From NCBI GenBank assembly GCA_945881905.1, contig CAMCVV010000001.1, positions 1-60,982 on the forward strand: DNA of 60,982 nt. Reading direction: 5' to 3'. Origin of the DNA: Paenibacillus alvei (lineage in GTDB: Bacteria > Bacillota > Bacilli > Paenibacillales > NBRC-103111). The stretch's first letter is position 1, and each line of letters begins with the position of its first letter. This document shows positions 36,772 through 47,545 of this stretch, one piece after another. The position numbers and the translations under genes were made by a program. The notes beneath the pieces are model-generated. The model was not told the origin of the DNA. It was given only the letters and a program-made list of their open reading frames with translations, and did not search any database.

Positions 36772-36815
36772 AACAGTAGTCACTTTCATTCACATTTATT
36801 TAGGAGGTAAATATA

Positions 36816-37175
36816 ATGGCAAGAGTTAAAGGCGGGTTTATTCGCGCGCATCGTCGCAAAAAAATATTAAAGTTAGCAAAAGGCTACTTCGGTTCAAAAC
36901 ATAGATTATTTAAAACAGCAAAAGAACAAGTTATGAAATCATTTATGTATGCATACCGTGATCGTCGAAATATAAAACGTGATTTCCGTAAATTATGGAT
37001 TGCACGGATAAATGCGGGTGCAAGACAAAATGGGTTAAGTTATAGCAAGTTTATGTTTGGCTTAAAACTTGCAGGAATAGAGATTAATCGAAAAATACTT
37101 GCAGACCTTGCTCTTTCGGATGCCAAAGGTTTCACTGAACTTGTGACAACAGCTAAGTCGAGAATTAATGCATAA
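36816..37175 (+). CDS. rplT: ribosomal protein L20
   Basis: A 119-residue 23S rRNA-binding assembly protein ([39 protein letters not shown]). It also acts as the repressor that binds the leader of this operon. AGGAGGTAA precedes the ATG. The next operon begins about 50 bases downstream without an obvious strong terminator; only a 7-bp hairpin (near 37174-37200) lies between. Confidence 0.97.
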   Translation: MARVKGGFIRAHRRKKILKLAKGYFGSKHRLFKTAKEQVMKSFMYAYRDRRNIKRDFRKLWIARINAGARQNGLSYSKFMFGLKLAGIEINRKILADLALSDAKGFTELVTTAKSRINA

Positions 37176-37226
37176 ATACTTCATTAAACATATAGAAGTA
37201 TGACATCGAAACTCTCTACTCAACTA

Positions 37227-37255
37227 TTGACTTATCTCCAAATGGCGCCTATAAT
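37227..37255 (+). promoter_or_regulatory. promoter of the ilv-leu operon
   Basis: TTGACT (37227-37232), a 17-base spacer and consensus TATAAT (37250-37255) lie just upstream of the T-box leader. Confidence 0.88.
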
Positions 37256-37299
37256 TACTATTAAATCAACATGCAAAATAGAACTAATTTATCATATAA

Positions 37300-37650
37300 C
37301 GATCAGCAATGATGAGGACGAAGTAGTTAGGGCTCTTATGATCAGAGAGCGATGGATATGCTGAAACCATTGCCATAACCCCTTATTTACGAGCTCACCT
37401 CGGAGCTATTTTCTTGAAAAACTTATGATCTTCATGCAGGATTTGATGCTGGGATTCAATAAGGATTACTAGAGAGAATCGGTAAGGCATACGTTACTGT
37501 GCCATAGGTATTTTGTGTTATTGCACAAATACCTGCTGAGGTTATGTGTCGCAAGACATCTAACAAATCTGGGTGGTACCACGGAAGATACAATCTCTTT
37601 CGTCCCAACAACGCATGTGTTGCGTTAGGGATGAACGGGATTTTTTGTTT
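37300..37650 (+). ncRNA. T-box riboswitch, probable leucine (CTC) specifier
   Basis: The leader holds the GATGAGGACGAAGTAG stem I motifs (37311 onwards), AGAGAGC and a GCTGAAA element, then GAGCTCACC-CGGAGC, in which CTC (37394-37396) occupies the specifier position. TGGGTGGTACCACGG (37570-37584) is the T-box sequence that pairs with the acceptor end of uncharged tRNA. The terminator is formed by ATCTCTTTCGTCCC pairing with GGGATGAACGGGAT, with an internal AACAACGC/GTTGCGTT hairpin, followed by TTTTTT (37641-37646). Specifier assignment is by eye. Confidence 0.9.
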
Positions 37651-37687
37651 TTTCATTATTTTACTCAAAATTGAAAGGAGGATTACA

Positions 37688-39439
37688 ATGAAATTCAATA
37701 CGAAACCAACGAAATCAAAAGAGCAATTATTAAAAGAACTGAATCAAAATCAGTCTGAACTGATCAGTGGATCAGAAATACTTCTTCGCTGTTTACTTTT
37801 AGAAGGTGTAGAATGTGTGTTTGGATATCCGGGTGGTGCTGTTCTTTATATTTATGATGCAATGAATGATTATGCTGATTTTAATCATCTATTGACTCGA
37901 CATGAACAAGGTGCAATTCACGCAGCTGATGGGTATGCACGGTCAACTGGTAAAGTAGGTGTATGTATCGCAACTTCAGGACCTGGAGCAACCAATCTCG
38001 TTACGGGGATTGCTACAGCTTACATGGATTCTGTACCTCTCGTAGTGATCACAGGGAATGTGGCTACGTCATTTATTGGGACAGATGCATTCCAAGAAGC
38101 CGATATTACAGGAATCACCATGCCTATCACAAAACATAGCTATTTAGTTAGAGATGTACATGATTTACCGAGAGTTATACATGAAGCTTTCCACATTGCA
38201 TCGACGGGTCGAAAAGGACCTGTTCTCATAGATATACCCAAAGATGTATCTGCGATGAAAGCAGAATTCCATCCAGTTACAGAAGTAAATATTCGCGGCT
38301 ATAACTCAACGAAAACTGTTAATCAGACACAAGTGGACAAGTTAGTTCAAGCGATTGAAGAGTCAGAGCGCCCTGTCATATTAGCAGGCGGGGGTGTGGT
38401 ATATGCAGATGCTTCAGCAGAACTCATTGAATTTGTTAACAAGACACAAATACCGATCACAACGACATTGCTAGGTTTAGGTGGTTTCCCAAGTAGTCAT
38501 GAATTATGGATGGGTATGCCGGGTATGCATGGAACGTACACTGCTAATCAAGCTTTGCAAAACGCTGATTTGATTATTTCGATCGGAGCTAGATTCGATG
38601 ATCGAGTAACCATGAAATTAGATGGATTTGCTCCTAAAGCAAAGAAAATCGCTCATATCGATGTAGATCCAGCGGAAATCGGGAAAAATGTCAAAACGGA
38701 TCTTCCTTGTCTAGGAGATGTAAAAACAGTTCTTCAGTTAGCCAATACACTTGCTAAGCCAGCAAAAAGTAGCGAATGGATTCAAGAGATAGCGATGAAC
38801 AAAAGCAATTTCCCTTTGCGGTACAAAGACTCTGAAACAGAGTTAAAACCTCAATATGTAATCGAGCTCATTAATGATACAACGCAAGGCGATGCAATTG
38901 TTACAAGTGATGTGGGACAACATCAAATGTGGGTTGCTCAATATTATAAATTCAAAAACCCTCGTTCCTGGATATCTTCAGGTGGTTTAGGTACGATGGG
39001 GTTCGGATTTCCTTCAGCAATTGGTGCACAGATGGGGAACCCTAACAAATTGGTCATTTCGATTAATGGTGATGGTGGAATGCAGATGTGTGCACAAGAA
39101 CTAGCGATATGTGCTATTCATAATATTCCTGTAAAAATCGTGGTAATTAATAATCAAGTGCTGGGAATGGTTAGACAATGGCAAGAAATTATTTATCAAA
39201 ATCGATTAAGTCATATTGATTTATCGGGAAGTCCTGATTTTGTTAAATTAGCTGAAGCTTATGGTGTTAAAGGATTAAGAGCTACAAGTAAAGATGAAGC
39301 ACAAAAAGCCTGGCAAGAAGCATTAGAAACAGATGGTCCCGTGTTAATTGATTTTATTGTAAGGAAGGAAGAAAACGTCTACCCGATGGTTACTGCAGGG
39401 AACTCAATTAGTAACATGATAATGGGGGATTCGGAATGA
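37688..39439 (+). CDS. ilvB: acetolactate synthase large subunit
   Basis: A 583-residue TPP-dependent enzyme for the first common step of valine, leucine and isoleucine synthesis. Evidence: [38 protein letters not shown], the TPP motif in [14 protein letters not shown] and [24 protein letters not shown] lies seven bases before ATG 37688. Longer readings upstream run through the T-box terminator and are rejected. It is controlled by the leucine-type T-box and overlaps ilvH by four bases. Confidence 0.97.
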   Translation: MKFNTKPTKSKEQLLKELNQNQSELISGSEILLRCLLLEGVECVFGYPGGAVLYIYDAMNDYADFNHLLTRHEQGAIHAADGYARSTGKVGVCIATSGPGATNLVTGIATAYMDSVPLVVITGNVATSFIGTDAFQEADITGITMPITKHSYLVRDVHDLPRVIHEAFHIASTGRKGPVLIDIPKDVSAMKAEFHPVTEVNIRGYNSTKTVNQTQVDKLVQAIEESERPVILAGGGVVYADASAELIEFVNKTQIPITTTLLGLGGFPSSHELWMGMPGMHGTYTANQALQNADLIISIGARFDDRVTMKLDGFAPKAKKIAHIDVDPAEIGKNVKTDLPCLGDVKTVLQLANTLAKPAKSSEWIQEIAMNKSNFPLRYKDSETELKPQYVIELINDTTQGDAIVTSDVGQHQMWVAQYYKFKNPRSWISSGGLGTMGFGFPSAIGAQMGNPNKLVISINGDGGMQMCAQELAICAIHNIPVKIVVINNQVLGMVRQWQEIIYQNRLSHIDLSGSPDFVKLAEAYGVKGLRATSKDEAQKAWQEALETDGPVLIDFIVRKEENVYPMVTAGNSISNMIMGDSE

Positions 39440-39924
39440 TTATTAAACATACGATATCGATACTTGTGAACAATCAACCAGGAGTTCTCCAAAGAGTTTC
39501 GGGCTTATTCGGAAGAAGGGGCTTTAATATTGAAAGTATTTCTGTTGGGGAATCCGAAGAAATAGGACTATCACGTATGGTTATCCTTACTACAGGTGAT
39601 AACAAAACCGTTGAACAAGTAACTAAACAATTAAATAAGTTAATCGATGTGATTCAAGTGGATAATATAAGCGCTAATCCTATGGTAGCTCGAGAGCTTG
39701 CATTAATCAAGATTACATCGGAACCTTCATTGAGACCTGAAATTATTGGTATCGTCGAAACATTTCGAGCATCGATTGTTGACATTGGTCCTAATTCTAT
39801 CATTGCACAGGTTGTAGGGGATTCAGATAAGATTGATGCGATGGTTGAACTACTGCGACCTTATGGGATTAAAGAGCTTACTCGAACAGGGAAAACAGCA
39901 ATGGTTCGGGGCTTCACCAAGTAA
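39436..39924 (+). CDS. ilvH: acetolactate synthase regulatory subunit
   Basis: A 162-residue ACT-domain protein binding the branched-chain amino acid effector of IlvB ([34 protein letters not shown]; second domain with the [15 protein letters not shown] end). It starts within the ilvB stop (ATGA overlap), giving coupled translation. The 160 bases to ilvC hold no evident gene. Confidence 0.96.
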   Translation: MIIKHTISILVNNQPGVLQRVSGLFGRRGFNIESISVGESEEIGLSRMVILTTGDNKTVEQVTKQLNKLIDVIQVDNISANPMVARELALIKITSEPSLRPEIIGIVETFRASIVDIGPNSIIAQVVGDSDKIDAMVELLRPYGIKELTRTGKTAMVRGFTK

Positions 39925-40031
39925 ATGCTTTACATATGCAACTTGGATGTGAATACAGGCTAGAGCTCATTCGTATGGAAATGAAATGAAATATTTCGTT
40001 GAAAGGCTCACTTTAGAGTCTCACACGGTGA

Positions 40032-41078
<1,047 letters not shown>

Positions 41079-41105
41079 CGATAATCCCGCTGTAAGAGGT
41101 GACTC

Positions 41106-42650
41106 ATGAGAAAAATTTATATCTTTGATACCACACTCAGAGATGGTGAGCAGTCGCCAGGAGTTAATCTTAATATGCAAGAGAAAGTCGAGATTGGCTT
41201 GCAACTCGAGAAGCTAGGAGTCGATCGTATTGAAGCAGGTTTTCCAGCGGCTTCTCCTGGGGATCTAGCAGGAGTTAATGCTGTCGCGAGAGCAGTCAAG
41301 CAAGCTACAGTTATCGGACTAGCTCGTTCTCGTGAGCAAGATATTGAAGCTGTTCGAGAAGCATTAATCGGCGCACAAGATCCGTGCATCCATTTATTTC
41401 TCGCTACTTCTCCGATACACCGAAAATATAAGCTGCGGATGGAGAAACACCAGGTTTTAGAAACAGCAGAGCAAGCGATTCGCTATGCAAAAAAATATTT
41501 CAGTAAGATTGAATTTTCTCCCGAAGATGCTGGTCGAACGGAGATCGATTTTCTTATCGAAGTTACAGCTATGGCTATTCGTGCTGGTGCAACCGTTATA
41601 AATATTCCAGATACGGTGGGATACATGACTCCAGATGAATTTGGTCGAATTTTCAAAGTTCTCAAAGAGCAAGTACCCGGCATAGAGAAAATTCAACTTA
41701 GTGCTCATTGTCATGATGATTTAGGGATGGCTACAGCTAATGCATTATCTGCTATATTGAACGGTGCTGATCAAATCGAATGTACAATGAACGGTATCGG
41801 TGAAAGAGCAGGAAATACCTCGTTAGAAGAAGTCGTGATGGCATTAGATACTCGAAAAGAGTATTACCAAGCGAATACATCTATTGTGCTTCACGAAATT
41901 TATCGCACAAGTCGATTAGTGAGCAAGCTAACAGGGATGGTTGTGCCAGGGAATAAAGCCATCGTAGGTGCAAATGCTTTTGCACACGAATCAGGCATAC
42001 ATCAAGATGGCATGTTAAAAGAAAAAACAACATACGAAATTATGTCACCTGAGACGATTGGTTTGAAAGAAAGTAAACTTGTTTTGGGGAAACACTCAGG
42101 ACGGCATGCTTTTCGTGAGAAATTAATCGATTTAGGATATGATATGAATGAAGAACAAGTGAATCATGCATTCGCTAAATTTAAAGATCTCGCTGATAAA
42201 AAGAAACATGTGACAGATGAAGATATTCGGGTATTGATTGAAGATAAGCTTATTGTCATACCAGAAATGTATACATTGAAAATGGTTCAAGTCTCATATA
42301 GTAACCAAAGCACACCGTCTGCGATGGTTCAGCTAGACGCAATGGAAGCTACATTAGAAGCACAATCAGAAGGCAATGGTTCTGTAGATGCAATATATAA
42401 TGCAATCGATCAAATAACGAAAGAAGAAGTTAGCTTAGAGGATTATTCAATCAAATCTGTATCTCAAGGCAAAGATGCACTCGGTGAAGTTCATGTCATA
42501 CTTCGTCAAAAAGATGTGGCTGTTCAAGGCAGAGGCGTCAGCACAGATATTCTAGAAGCAAGCGCGAAAGCATATCTAGATGCAATCAATCGTTTAATCG
42601 AAAAGCGGAAAACGGTAACAAGTAATCGGAGCAATGTAACGTTAATTTGA
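41106..42650 (+). CDS. leuA: 2-isopropylmalate synthase
   Basis: A 514-residue enzyme, first committed step of leucine synthesis. FDTTLRDGEQSPGVNL, AHCHDDLGMATANALSA, the NGIGERAGN segment and a C-terminal regulatory domain that would sense leucine. AAGAGGTGA precedes the ATG. The next gene starts 61 bases downstream. Confidence 0.96.
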   Translation: MRKIYIFDTTLRDGEQSPGVNLNMQEKVEIGLQLEKLGVDRIEAGFPAASPGDLAGVNAVARAVKQATVIGLARSREQDIEAVREALIGAQDPCIHLFLATSPIHRKYKLRMEKHQVLETAEQAIRYAKKYFSKIEFSPEDAGRTEIDFLIEVTAMAIRAGATVINIPDTVGYMTPDEFGRIFKVLKEQVPGIEKIQLSAHCHDDLGMATANALSAILNGADQIECTMNGIGERAGNTSLEEVVMALDTRKEYYQANTSIVLHEIYRTSRLVSKLTGMVVPGNKAIVGANAFAHESGIHQDGMLKEKTTYEIMSPETIGLKESKLVLGKHSGRHAFREKLIDLGYDMNEEQVNHAFAKFKDLADKKKHVTDEDIRVLIEDKLIVIPEMYTLKMVQVSYSNQSTPSAMVQLDAMEATLEAQSEGNGSVDAIYNAIDQITKEEVSLEDYSIKSVSQGKDALGEVHVILRQKDVAVQGRGVSTDILEASAKAYLDAINRLIEKRKTVTSNRSNVTLI

Positions 42651-42711
42651 CGTTCAGGTATCCATTGTTAAAGTTATCGATGCAGACTCACATAAGGAGT
42701 GAATCGGGACT

Positions 42712-43791
42712 ATGGCAAAAATCAATAAAATAGCAATCATCGCAGGTGATGGAATTGGTCCAGAAGTCATTGCAGAAGCTGAAAAAGTGCTGGTACGAGT
42801 AGAAGAATTATTCGGATACCGCTTTGAAACCGAACATGCTTTGTTTGGAGGCATCGCAATCGATCAACGAGGAACGCCTTTACCTGAGGACACGCTAAAG
42901 CTATGTCAATCTGCAGATGCAGTTCTGCTTGGTGCAGTAGGTGGTCCCAAATGGGATCAAAATCCCAAAGAGACTCGACCTGAAACAGGGCTTTTAGGAA
43001 TTAGAAAAGCTTTGGGATTGTTCTCTAATATTCGTCCGGCCTATATTTTTGATTGTTTGAAAGAAGCATCTACGTTAAAACCTGAAGTGCTCGAAGGTAC
43101 AGATTTAATTGTAGTTCGCGAACTCACAGGAGGTATTTATTTTGGCGAGAAATTCCGACGAGAAACAGTCAACGGTCAAGAAGCTGTAGATACGTGTGTA
43201 TACAATGTCAAAGAAATCGAGCGTATTGCTCGACAAGCTTTTCAAATTGCTCGCACAAGAAGGAAGAAGCTCGCATCTGTGGATAAAGCGAATGTCTTAG
43301 AAACGTCCCGATTATGGAGAGAGACCGTTATCCGTATTGCAGAAGATTACCCAGACGTGGAGCTTGAACATATCCTTGTGGATAATTGCGCTATGCAATT
43401 GTTGCGTCGCCCATCGAGCTTCGATGTGATTGTGACAGAGAATATGTTTGGAGATATATTAAGTGATGAAGCAGCTATGTTAACGGGTTCAATTGGTATG
43501 CTGTCTTCTGCTTCTATGGGAGAAGGTAGCTTCGGATTGTTTGAGCCTGTGCATGGTTCGGCACCAGATATCGCAGGCAAAGGAATCGCTAATCCGATTG
43601 CTACGATTCTATCCGTTGCCTTGATGTTTAGATTAACCTTTGGTTATCATGATGCAGCTGAATCCATCGAACGCGCAGTAAAAACAATACTTGATGCAGG
43701 TCATCGTACGATGGACATTGCAACCGACAAGCAGACATCGATTGGATCAAAAGCAATGGGAGATCTCATCATTGCTGCAATGCATACTTAA
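42712..43791 (+). CDS. leuB: 3-isopropylmalate dehydrogenase
   Basis: A 359-residue NAD-dependent dehydrogenase ([58 protein letters not shown]). AAGGAG precedes ATG 42712. It is the last gene of this unit: a strong terminator follows 45 bases later, and no leuCD genes occur in the window, so isopropylmalate isomerase must be encoded elsewhere. Confidence 0.96.
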   Translation: MAKINKIAIIAGDGIGPEVIAEAEKVLVRVEELFGYRFETEHALFGGIAIDQRGTPLPEDTLKLCQSADAVLLGAVGGPKWDQNPKETRPETGLLGIRKALGLFSNIRPAYIFDCLKEASTLKPEVLEGTDLIVVRELTGGIYFGEKFRRETVNGQEAVDTCVYNVKEIERIARQAFQIARTRRKKLASVDKANVLETSRLWRETVIRIAEDYPDVELEHILVDNCAMQLLRRPSSFDVIVTENMFGDILSDEAAMLTGSIGMLSSASMGEGSFGLFEPVHGSAPDIAGKGIANPIATILSVALMFRLTFGYHDAAESIERAVKTILDAGHRTMDIATDKQTSIGSKAMGDLIIAAMHT

Positions 43792-43835
43792 CAAGTCCAA
43801 GTGTCTTGGCTTGCTCTTGGTTACACGAATGTGAA

Positions 43836-43886
43836 ACGATTCCCCTCGTAGATGTGATATGATCTGCGAGGGGAATCGTTTTTTTT
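43836..43886 (+). terminator. rho-independent terminator after leuB
   Basis: ACGATTCCCCTCG pairs with CGAGGGGAATCGT (13 bp), with an outer A-T and a partly paired 18-base loop, followed by eight T residues. The reverse strand ends in TTTCAC, so it may also act on the convergent mgtE transcript. Confidence 0.92.
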
Positions 43887-43903
43887 GCGAAATATAACGA
43901 TCG

Positions 43904-45250
43904 TCAAAGTCCTAGCACCCATTTGGCGATTGAGAAATAAATAATCAAGCCTGTCCCATCTACAAGAGTAGTGATCATCGGTCCTGAGACTACAGCAGGG
44001 TCAGCTTTACAAGCGTGTAGAATTAGAGGTAGGATTCCCGCTACTAAAGAAGCCCATATCACAATACACATCGCTGTCAGTGCAACGATTAAACCAATCT
44101 CAATAGGGACACCTAATAATTCCGATTTAAGAAAAGCAATCACGGATAAAGTAACACCTATGGCTAAACCAGTAGAAAACTCTTTGCGGATCACTTTAAA
44201 TATATCTTTAAATCTCACTTCGCCAACAGCTAAAGCGCGAACAAGCGTTGTTACAATCTGTGTGCCGGTGTTACCTCCTGTACCGATTAACAATGGAATG
44301 AAGAAAGATAAATAAATCACTTGCGAAAGCACGCCGGAGAAGTTCTTCATCACAAACCCTGTATACGCTTCTGCTACAAACAAAACTAATAACCAGACGA
44401 TTCGTTTACGATATAGCTGAAATATCGTCGTCTTGAAATAAGGCTCAGTTAAAGGTTCACTTCCTCCTAACTTTTGAATATCTTCGGTAGCTTCTTCTGT
44501 GATGACATCAATGACATCATCTACAGTAATCACCCCGATGAGTCTCTGTTGTTCATCTACAACAGGCAGAGCAACAAAGTCATATTTGGACAAAATTTCG
44601 GCTGCTTGTTCTTGAGCTAACTGAGCAGGAACTCGAATCGGGTCTTCGGACACGATTTCAGAAAGTTTCATCTGCGGATCAGCAAGAATAATTTCTTTTA
44701 ACGATACTACACCGATTAAATCACCCATATGACCTGTTACATATACATATGAGGTAATTTCTGCGTCACGTCCGACTTTACGAATATGCACGAGGGTTTG
44801 TTCAACTGACCAATAAATGCGAGCGGAGATATAATCAACAGTAGCTAGACTTCCAGCGGTAAATTCCGGGAAAGTCATGAGGGTTTCTACTTTCTTTCGG
44901 TAATCAGCTTGTAATAAGTTAAGGAGTCTGAACGTTTGGTGGCGATGAAGAGCGAGCAACATGTCTGCTACTACATCGCTTGACATATCATTAATGATGC
45001 TCGAAGTCTTAAGCTCGTCAATATGAACGAGAATATGGTACTGTTGTTCAGGCGGCATATATTCAAGCGCTTCAGCGGTAATCTTTGTAGACAAAATCGA
45101 AACAACTTGATATTGTTCTGTGCGATCTAGATGTTCAATTAGCGCAGCTAAATCTATAGGTTGAAATTGCTCAAGAAATTCAATAGCAGACTGTTCTTTT
45201 TGGTTACTCAGTAATTCTTTGATTTTGATTACATTTTCTGGGCTAATCAT
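43904..45250 (-). CDS. mgtE: magnesium transporter MgtE
   Basis: A 448-residue Mg2+ channel/transporter. The N-terminal superhelical domain (about 20-130, FLEQFQPIDLAALIEHL), CBS pair (about 135-255, with VALPVVDEQQRLIGVITVDDVID) and five C-terminal transmembrane helices (VIYLSFFIPLLIGTGGNTGTQ) are in the known order. The Mg2+-sensing cytosolic domain gates the pore. GGAGATCTACC precedes the ATG. Monocistronic, 240 bases from GH15 with no gene between. Confidence 0.95.
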   Translation of the reverse strand: MISPENVIKIKELLSNQKEQSAIEFLEQFQPIDLAALIEHLDRTEQYQVVSILSTKITAEALEYMPPEQQYHILVHIDELKTSSIINDMSSDVVADMLLALHRHQTFRLLNLLQADYRKKVETLMTFPEFTAGSLATVDYISARIYWSVEQTLVHIRKVGRDAEITSYVYVTGHMGDLIGVVSLKEIILADPQMKLSEIVSEDPIRVPAQLAQEQAAEILSKYDFVALPVVDEQQRLIGVITVDDVIDVITEEATEDIQKLGGSEPLTEPYFKTTIFQLYRKRIVWLLVLFVAEAYTGFVMKNFSGVLSQVIYLSFFIPLLIGTGGNTGTQIVTTLVRALAVGEVRFKDIFKVIRKEFSTGLAIGVTLSVIAFLKSELLGVPIEIGLIVALTAMCIVIWASLVAGILPLILHACKADPAVVSGPMITTLVDGTGLIIYFSIAKWVLGL

Positions 45251-45433
45251 CCGGTAGATCTCCTTTCATCCTTTATGTGATTGATGGTACCCAAAAACAA
45301 GAAATAGTTCAAGAAAGGAGAGCATAAGAACAAATCACTTCAAGGGAGCGATGTGGTTTTGACGCGATAGGAAACTATTTCATCAAGCAGTAAGTGTGCA
45401 GCTGAAAGCGTAGTTGATTAACAAGCACCTCAA

Positions 45434-45480
45434 CCAAGAATAGAGTAATCCCAGCTATGTCTTTACATATGTGGGGTCAC
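45434..45480 (-). terminator. possible terminator after the GH15 gene
   Basis: AGAGTGACCCCA and TGGGATTACTCT can pair with one or two mismatches around a 20-base loop 13 bases after the GH15 stop on the minus strand. The following T content (ATTCTTGG) is poor, so it is tentative. Nothing else is seen in 45251-45492. Confidence 0.35.
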
Positions 45481-45492
45481 TCTTCCTTTATT

Positions 45493-47460
45493 TTATGTTT
45501 GTGAAAGGATGGCTTGATAAGCTTTCATATACTTCGTGACGGCTAATACGTAAGTAGCATGTGACCATGTCAACGGAGCCACAGAAACAGGATCACCGGT
45601 ATAAGGATCCAATTGCTCAGGTAATATCAGACTTTCCATCGCATGTTGGGACACCCACTCCAAAATACGACGAGGAGAATGGAGGTCTTCGAGTGTTTTG
45701 GCACATTCGATTTCCCATTCAGCAATCCATAGCGTACAGATGATCCATGGATTCCCAGGTACTTGATCGATGTCTGTAGAGCGTTGGAAGTAATAGTCAT
45801 GCTGGTATCTGGCTGATCCACCGATGACGGTTTGAGCGACTAGTCCTTTTTTGTTCGCATTCATCGTACTGACAACACGAGGATCATCCGCAGGTAACAC
45901 CCCGAATTCAAAGATGCCATAGACCGAGCTTTCGAGTGTCAAATCTTTGACCCAGACGTCATCTTTCTTATACAAGCCACGAATAAATCGTTGTTCTTGC
46001 TCATCCCAGAGATGCTTGAGGATACCAGATTTGATCATCAAAGCGGTATGTTTGTATTGATTACTTCGCTCGATATCTCCAAACAAGTGACTAAAGTTAG
46101 AAGCAGCCATCATGCCTCCATATACAGCAGATGCAGTAAAGGTATAAATGCCATAGCGTTCTTCCCATAAATCATAACTCGGATACGGCAGTTCAAGCTC
46201 CTGATCCATATATAGAGACATGAATTTCGCGGCTTTACGAACTAAATTACGATATAGTGATTGTGCAAATTCGATGTTTCCATGGTTGACGAAATCTTGC
46301 CATAAGGCAAAGATGACCAAAGCAGTTTCATCTTCTTGAATCGGTAGTTGTTCTTTACCTGCGTGAATATAAGGATGCCATGATGAACCCACGGTTCCAT
46401 CAGGGTTATACTTGTGATGAAGATAACCTTCGTCGGAAATCGCTTTTGCGCAAAACTGAAAAAAAGGAATAATCATCCCTTGGTACCCTGCCATAGACAT
46501 AGCATAAGCAACGAGTGCTCCATCTCGCGGCCACATATAGCTATAATGATCTCGATTACTTGACATAATATCCGAGTCATTGGCTGCAATAATCGCACCA
46601 TTCACATCAGTTTGTGTACGGACAATAAGTAAACTATGTTTGTACAGACGAATGACCTCCGAAGTTAAGTCACCATATGCTCGCTCTGATTTATTTGCCC
46701 ATTGTTGCCAGTACACTTTCACGCGATCGAGAAGCTTTCCTGCTCCACTTTCTTTCACATACTGGTCTAGCTTCTTCACTTCATCGAGGTTCTTACCTGC
46801 AGACATCCAATAGTACATCGAACTACTTTCGGATGGAGGGATAAATAGTCTGAAGCTGATGGTACTATCTACTGAACCTTGGGAAATGGCATTTCCCATC
46901 AAATGCCCATCTTCTGCATCTCGCCATGTTCCTTCTGCGTTATAAAATCGTTTGACGCCAGTGGTATATTGATAAATTCCTTCTGTACCTGTTGTGCCAT
47001 TAAACATAAAGTAACGATCTTTTTTATAATGGAAAATGGTATTATTATTCGGATAATAAGCAGCAGTATCGCCAACTTCTGTTTCATTGATGACTAAATC
47101 TTGATTAAAAAACACACGTACTTCACGAACCGTGTCGTTCTCGTTGACTATATGAATTCGCTTCAAATATATGTCTTCACGCTGATGAACAGCATCATTG
47201 ATGTGGAGAGTGATCCCCAATCCTGGGTGATGAGCACGGACATCCGTAACGAGGGAATCCTCGATGTACGAAAGGGTGATGTTCCATGCTGAGTCGTCGA
47301 GCCATGCGAACCTTCCGTCTACCCAAATCCCAACGCGACACTGATAACCACCGATATGGTTCAGTTGCCCTACATAAGGATAATAAAGATCACGCAGATA
47401 TGAATATTGATCGAGGTTAATCAGAAACTTCCCGTTTCCGACGACAAGGTGTCTTGGCAT
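45493..47460 (-). CDS. GH15 glucoamylase-like glycoside hydrolase
   Basis: A 655-residue cytosolic-type glucoamylase/trehalase family enzyme. An N-terminal beta-sandwich (about 1-260; YPYVGQLNHIGGYQCRVG) precedes the (alpha/alpha)6 barrel. YMWPRDGALVAYAM, QEDETALVIFALW, DLWEERYG (general acid Glu region) and LPEQLDPYTGDPVSVAPLTWSHA (catalytic base Glu) are the GH15 blocks. There is no signal peptide. The gene follows the GH57-GT4 fusion on the same strand with an 85-base gap, so it likely trims the glucan made or remodelled by that protein. GAAGGAGTGAGG precedes the ATG. Confidence 0.92.
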   Translation of the reverse strand: MPRHLVVGNGKFLINLDQYSYLRDLYYPYVGQLNHIGGYQCRVGIWVDGRFAWLDDSAWNITLSYIEDSLVTDVRAHHPGLGITLHINDAVHQREDIYLKRIHIVNENDTVREVRVFFNQDLVINETEVGDTAAYYPNNNTIFHYKKDRYFMFNGTTGTEGIYQYTTGVKRFYNAEGTWRDAEDGHLMGNAISQGSVDSTISFRLFIPPSESSSMYYWMSAGKNLDEVKKLDQYVKESGAGKLLDRVKVYWQQWANKSERAYGDLTSEVIRLYKHSLLIVRTQTDVNGAIIAANDSDIMSSNRDHYSYMWPRDGALVAYAMSMAGYQGMIIPFFQFCAKAISDEGYLHHKYNPDGTVGSSWHPYIHAGKEQLPIQEDETALVIFALWQDFVNHGNIEFAQSLYRNLVRKAAKFMSLYMDQELELPYPSYDLWEERYGIYTFTASAVYGGMMAASNFSHLFGDIERSNQYKHTALMIKSGILKHLWDEQEQRFIRGLYKKDDVWVKDLTLESSVYGIFEFGVLPADDPRVVSTMNANKKGLVAQTVIGGSARYQHDYYFQRSTDIDQVPGNPWIICTLWIAEWEIECAKTLEDLHSPRRILEWVSQHAMESLILPEQLDPYTGDPVSVAPLTWSHATYVLAVTKYMKAYQAILSQT

Positions 47461-47545
47461 ACCCTCACTCCTTCTCTATATAGTCAATCTTTAGTTAAGG
47501 TTACCCAATTATAGCAAGGATATCAATATAAATTGACGAAAACAG

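Noticed and set aside
37544-37687. N-terminal extension of ilvB through the T-box terminator
   Set aside because: The extension covers the antiterminator/terminator structure; ATG 37688 has a proper ribosome site and family-typical start.
43971-44315. 114-codon plus-strand frame inside mgtE
   Set aside because: It is antisense to conserved membrane helices of MgtE and resembles no protein; shadow frame.
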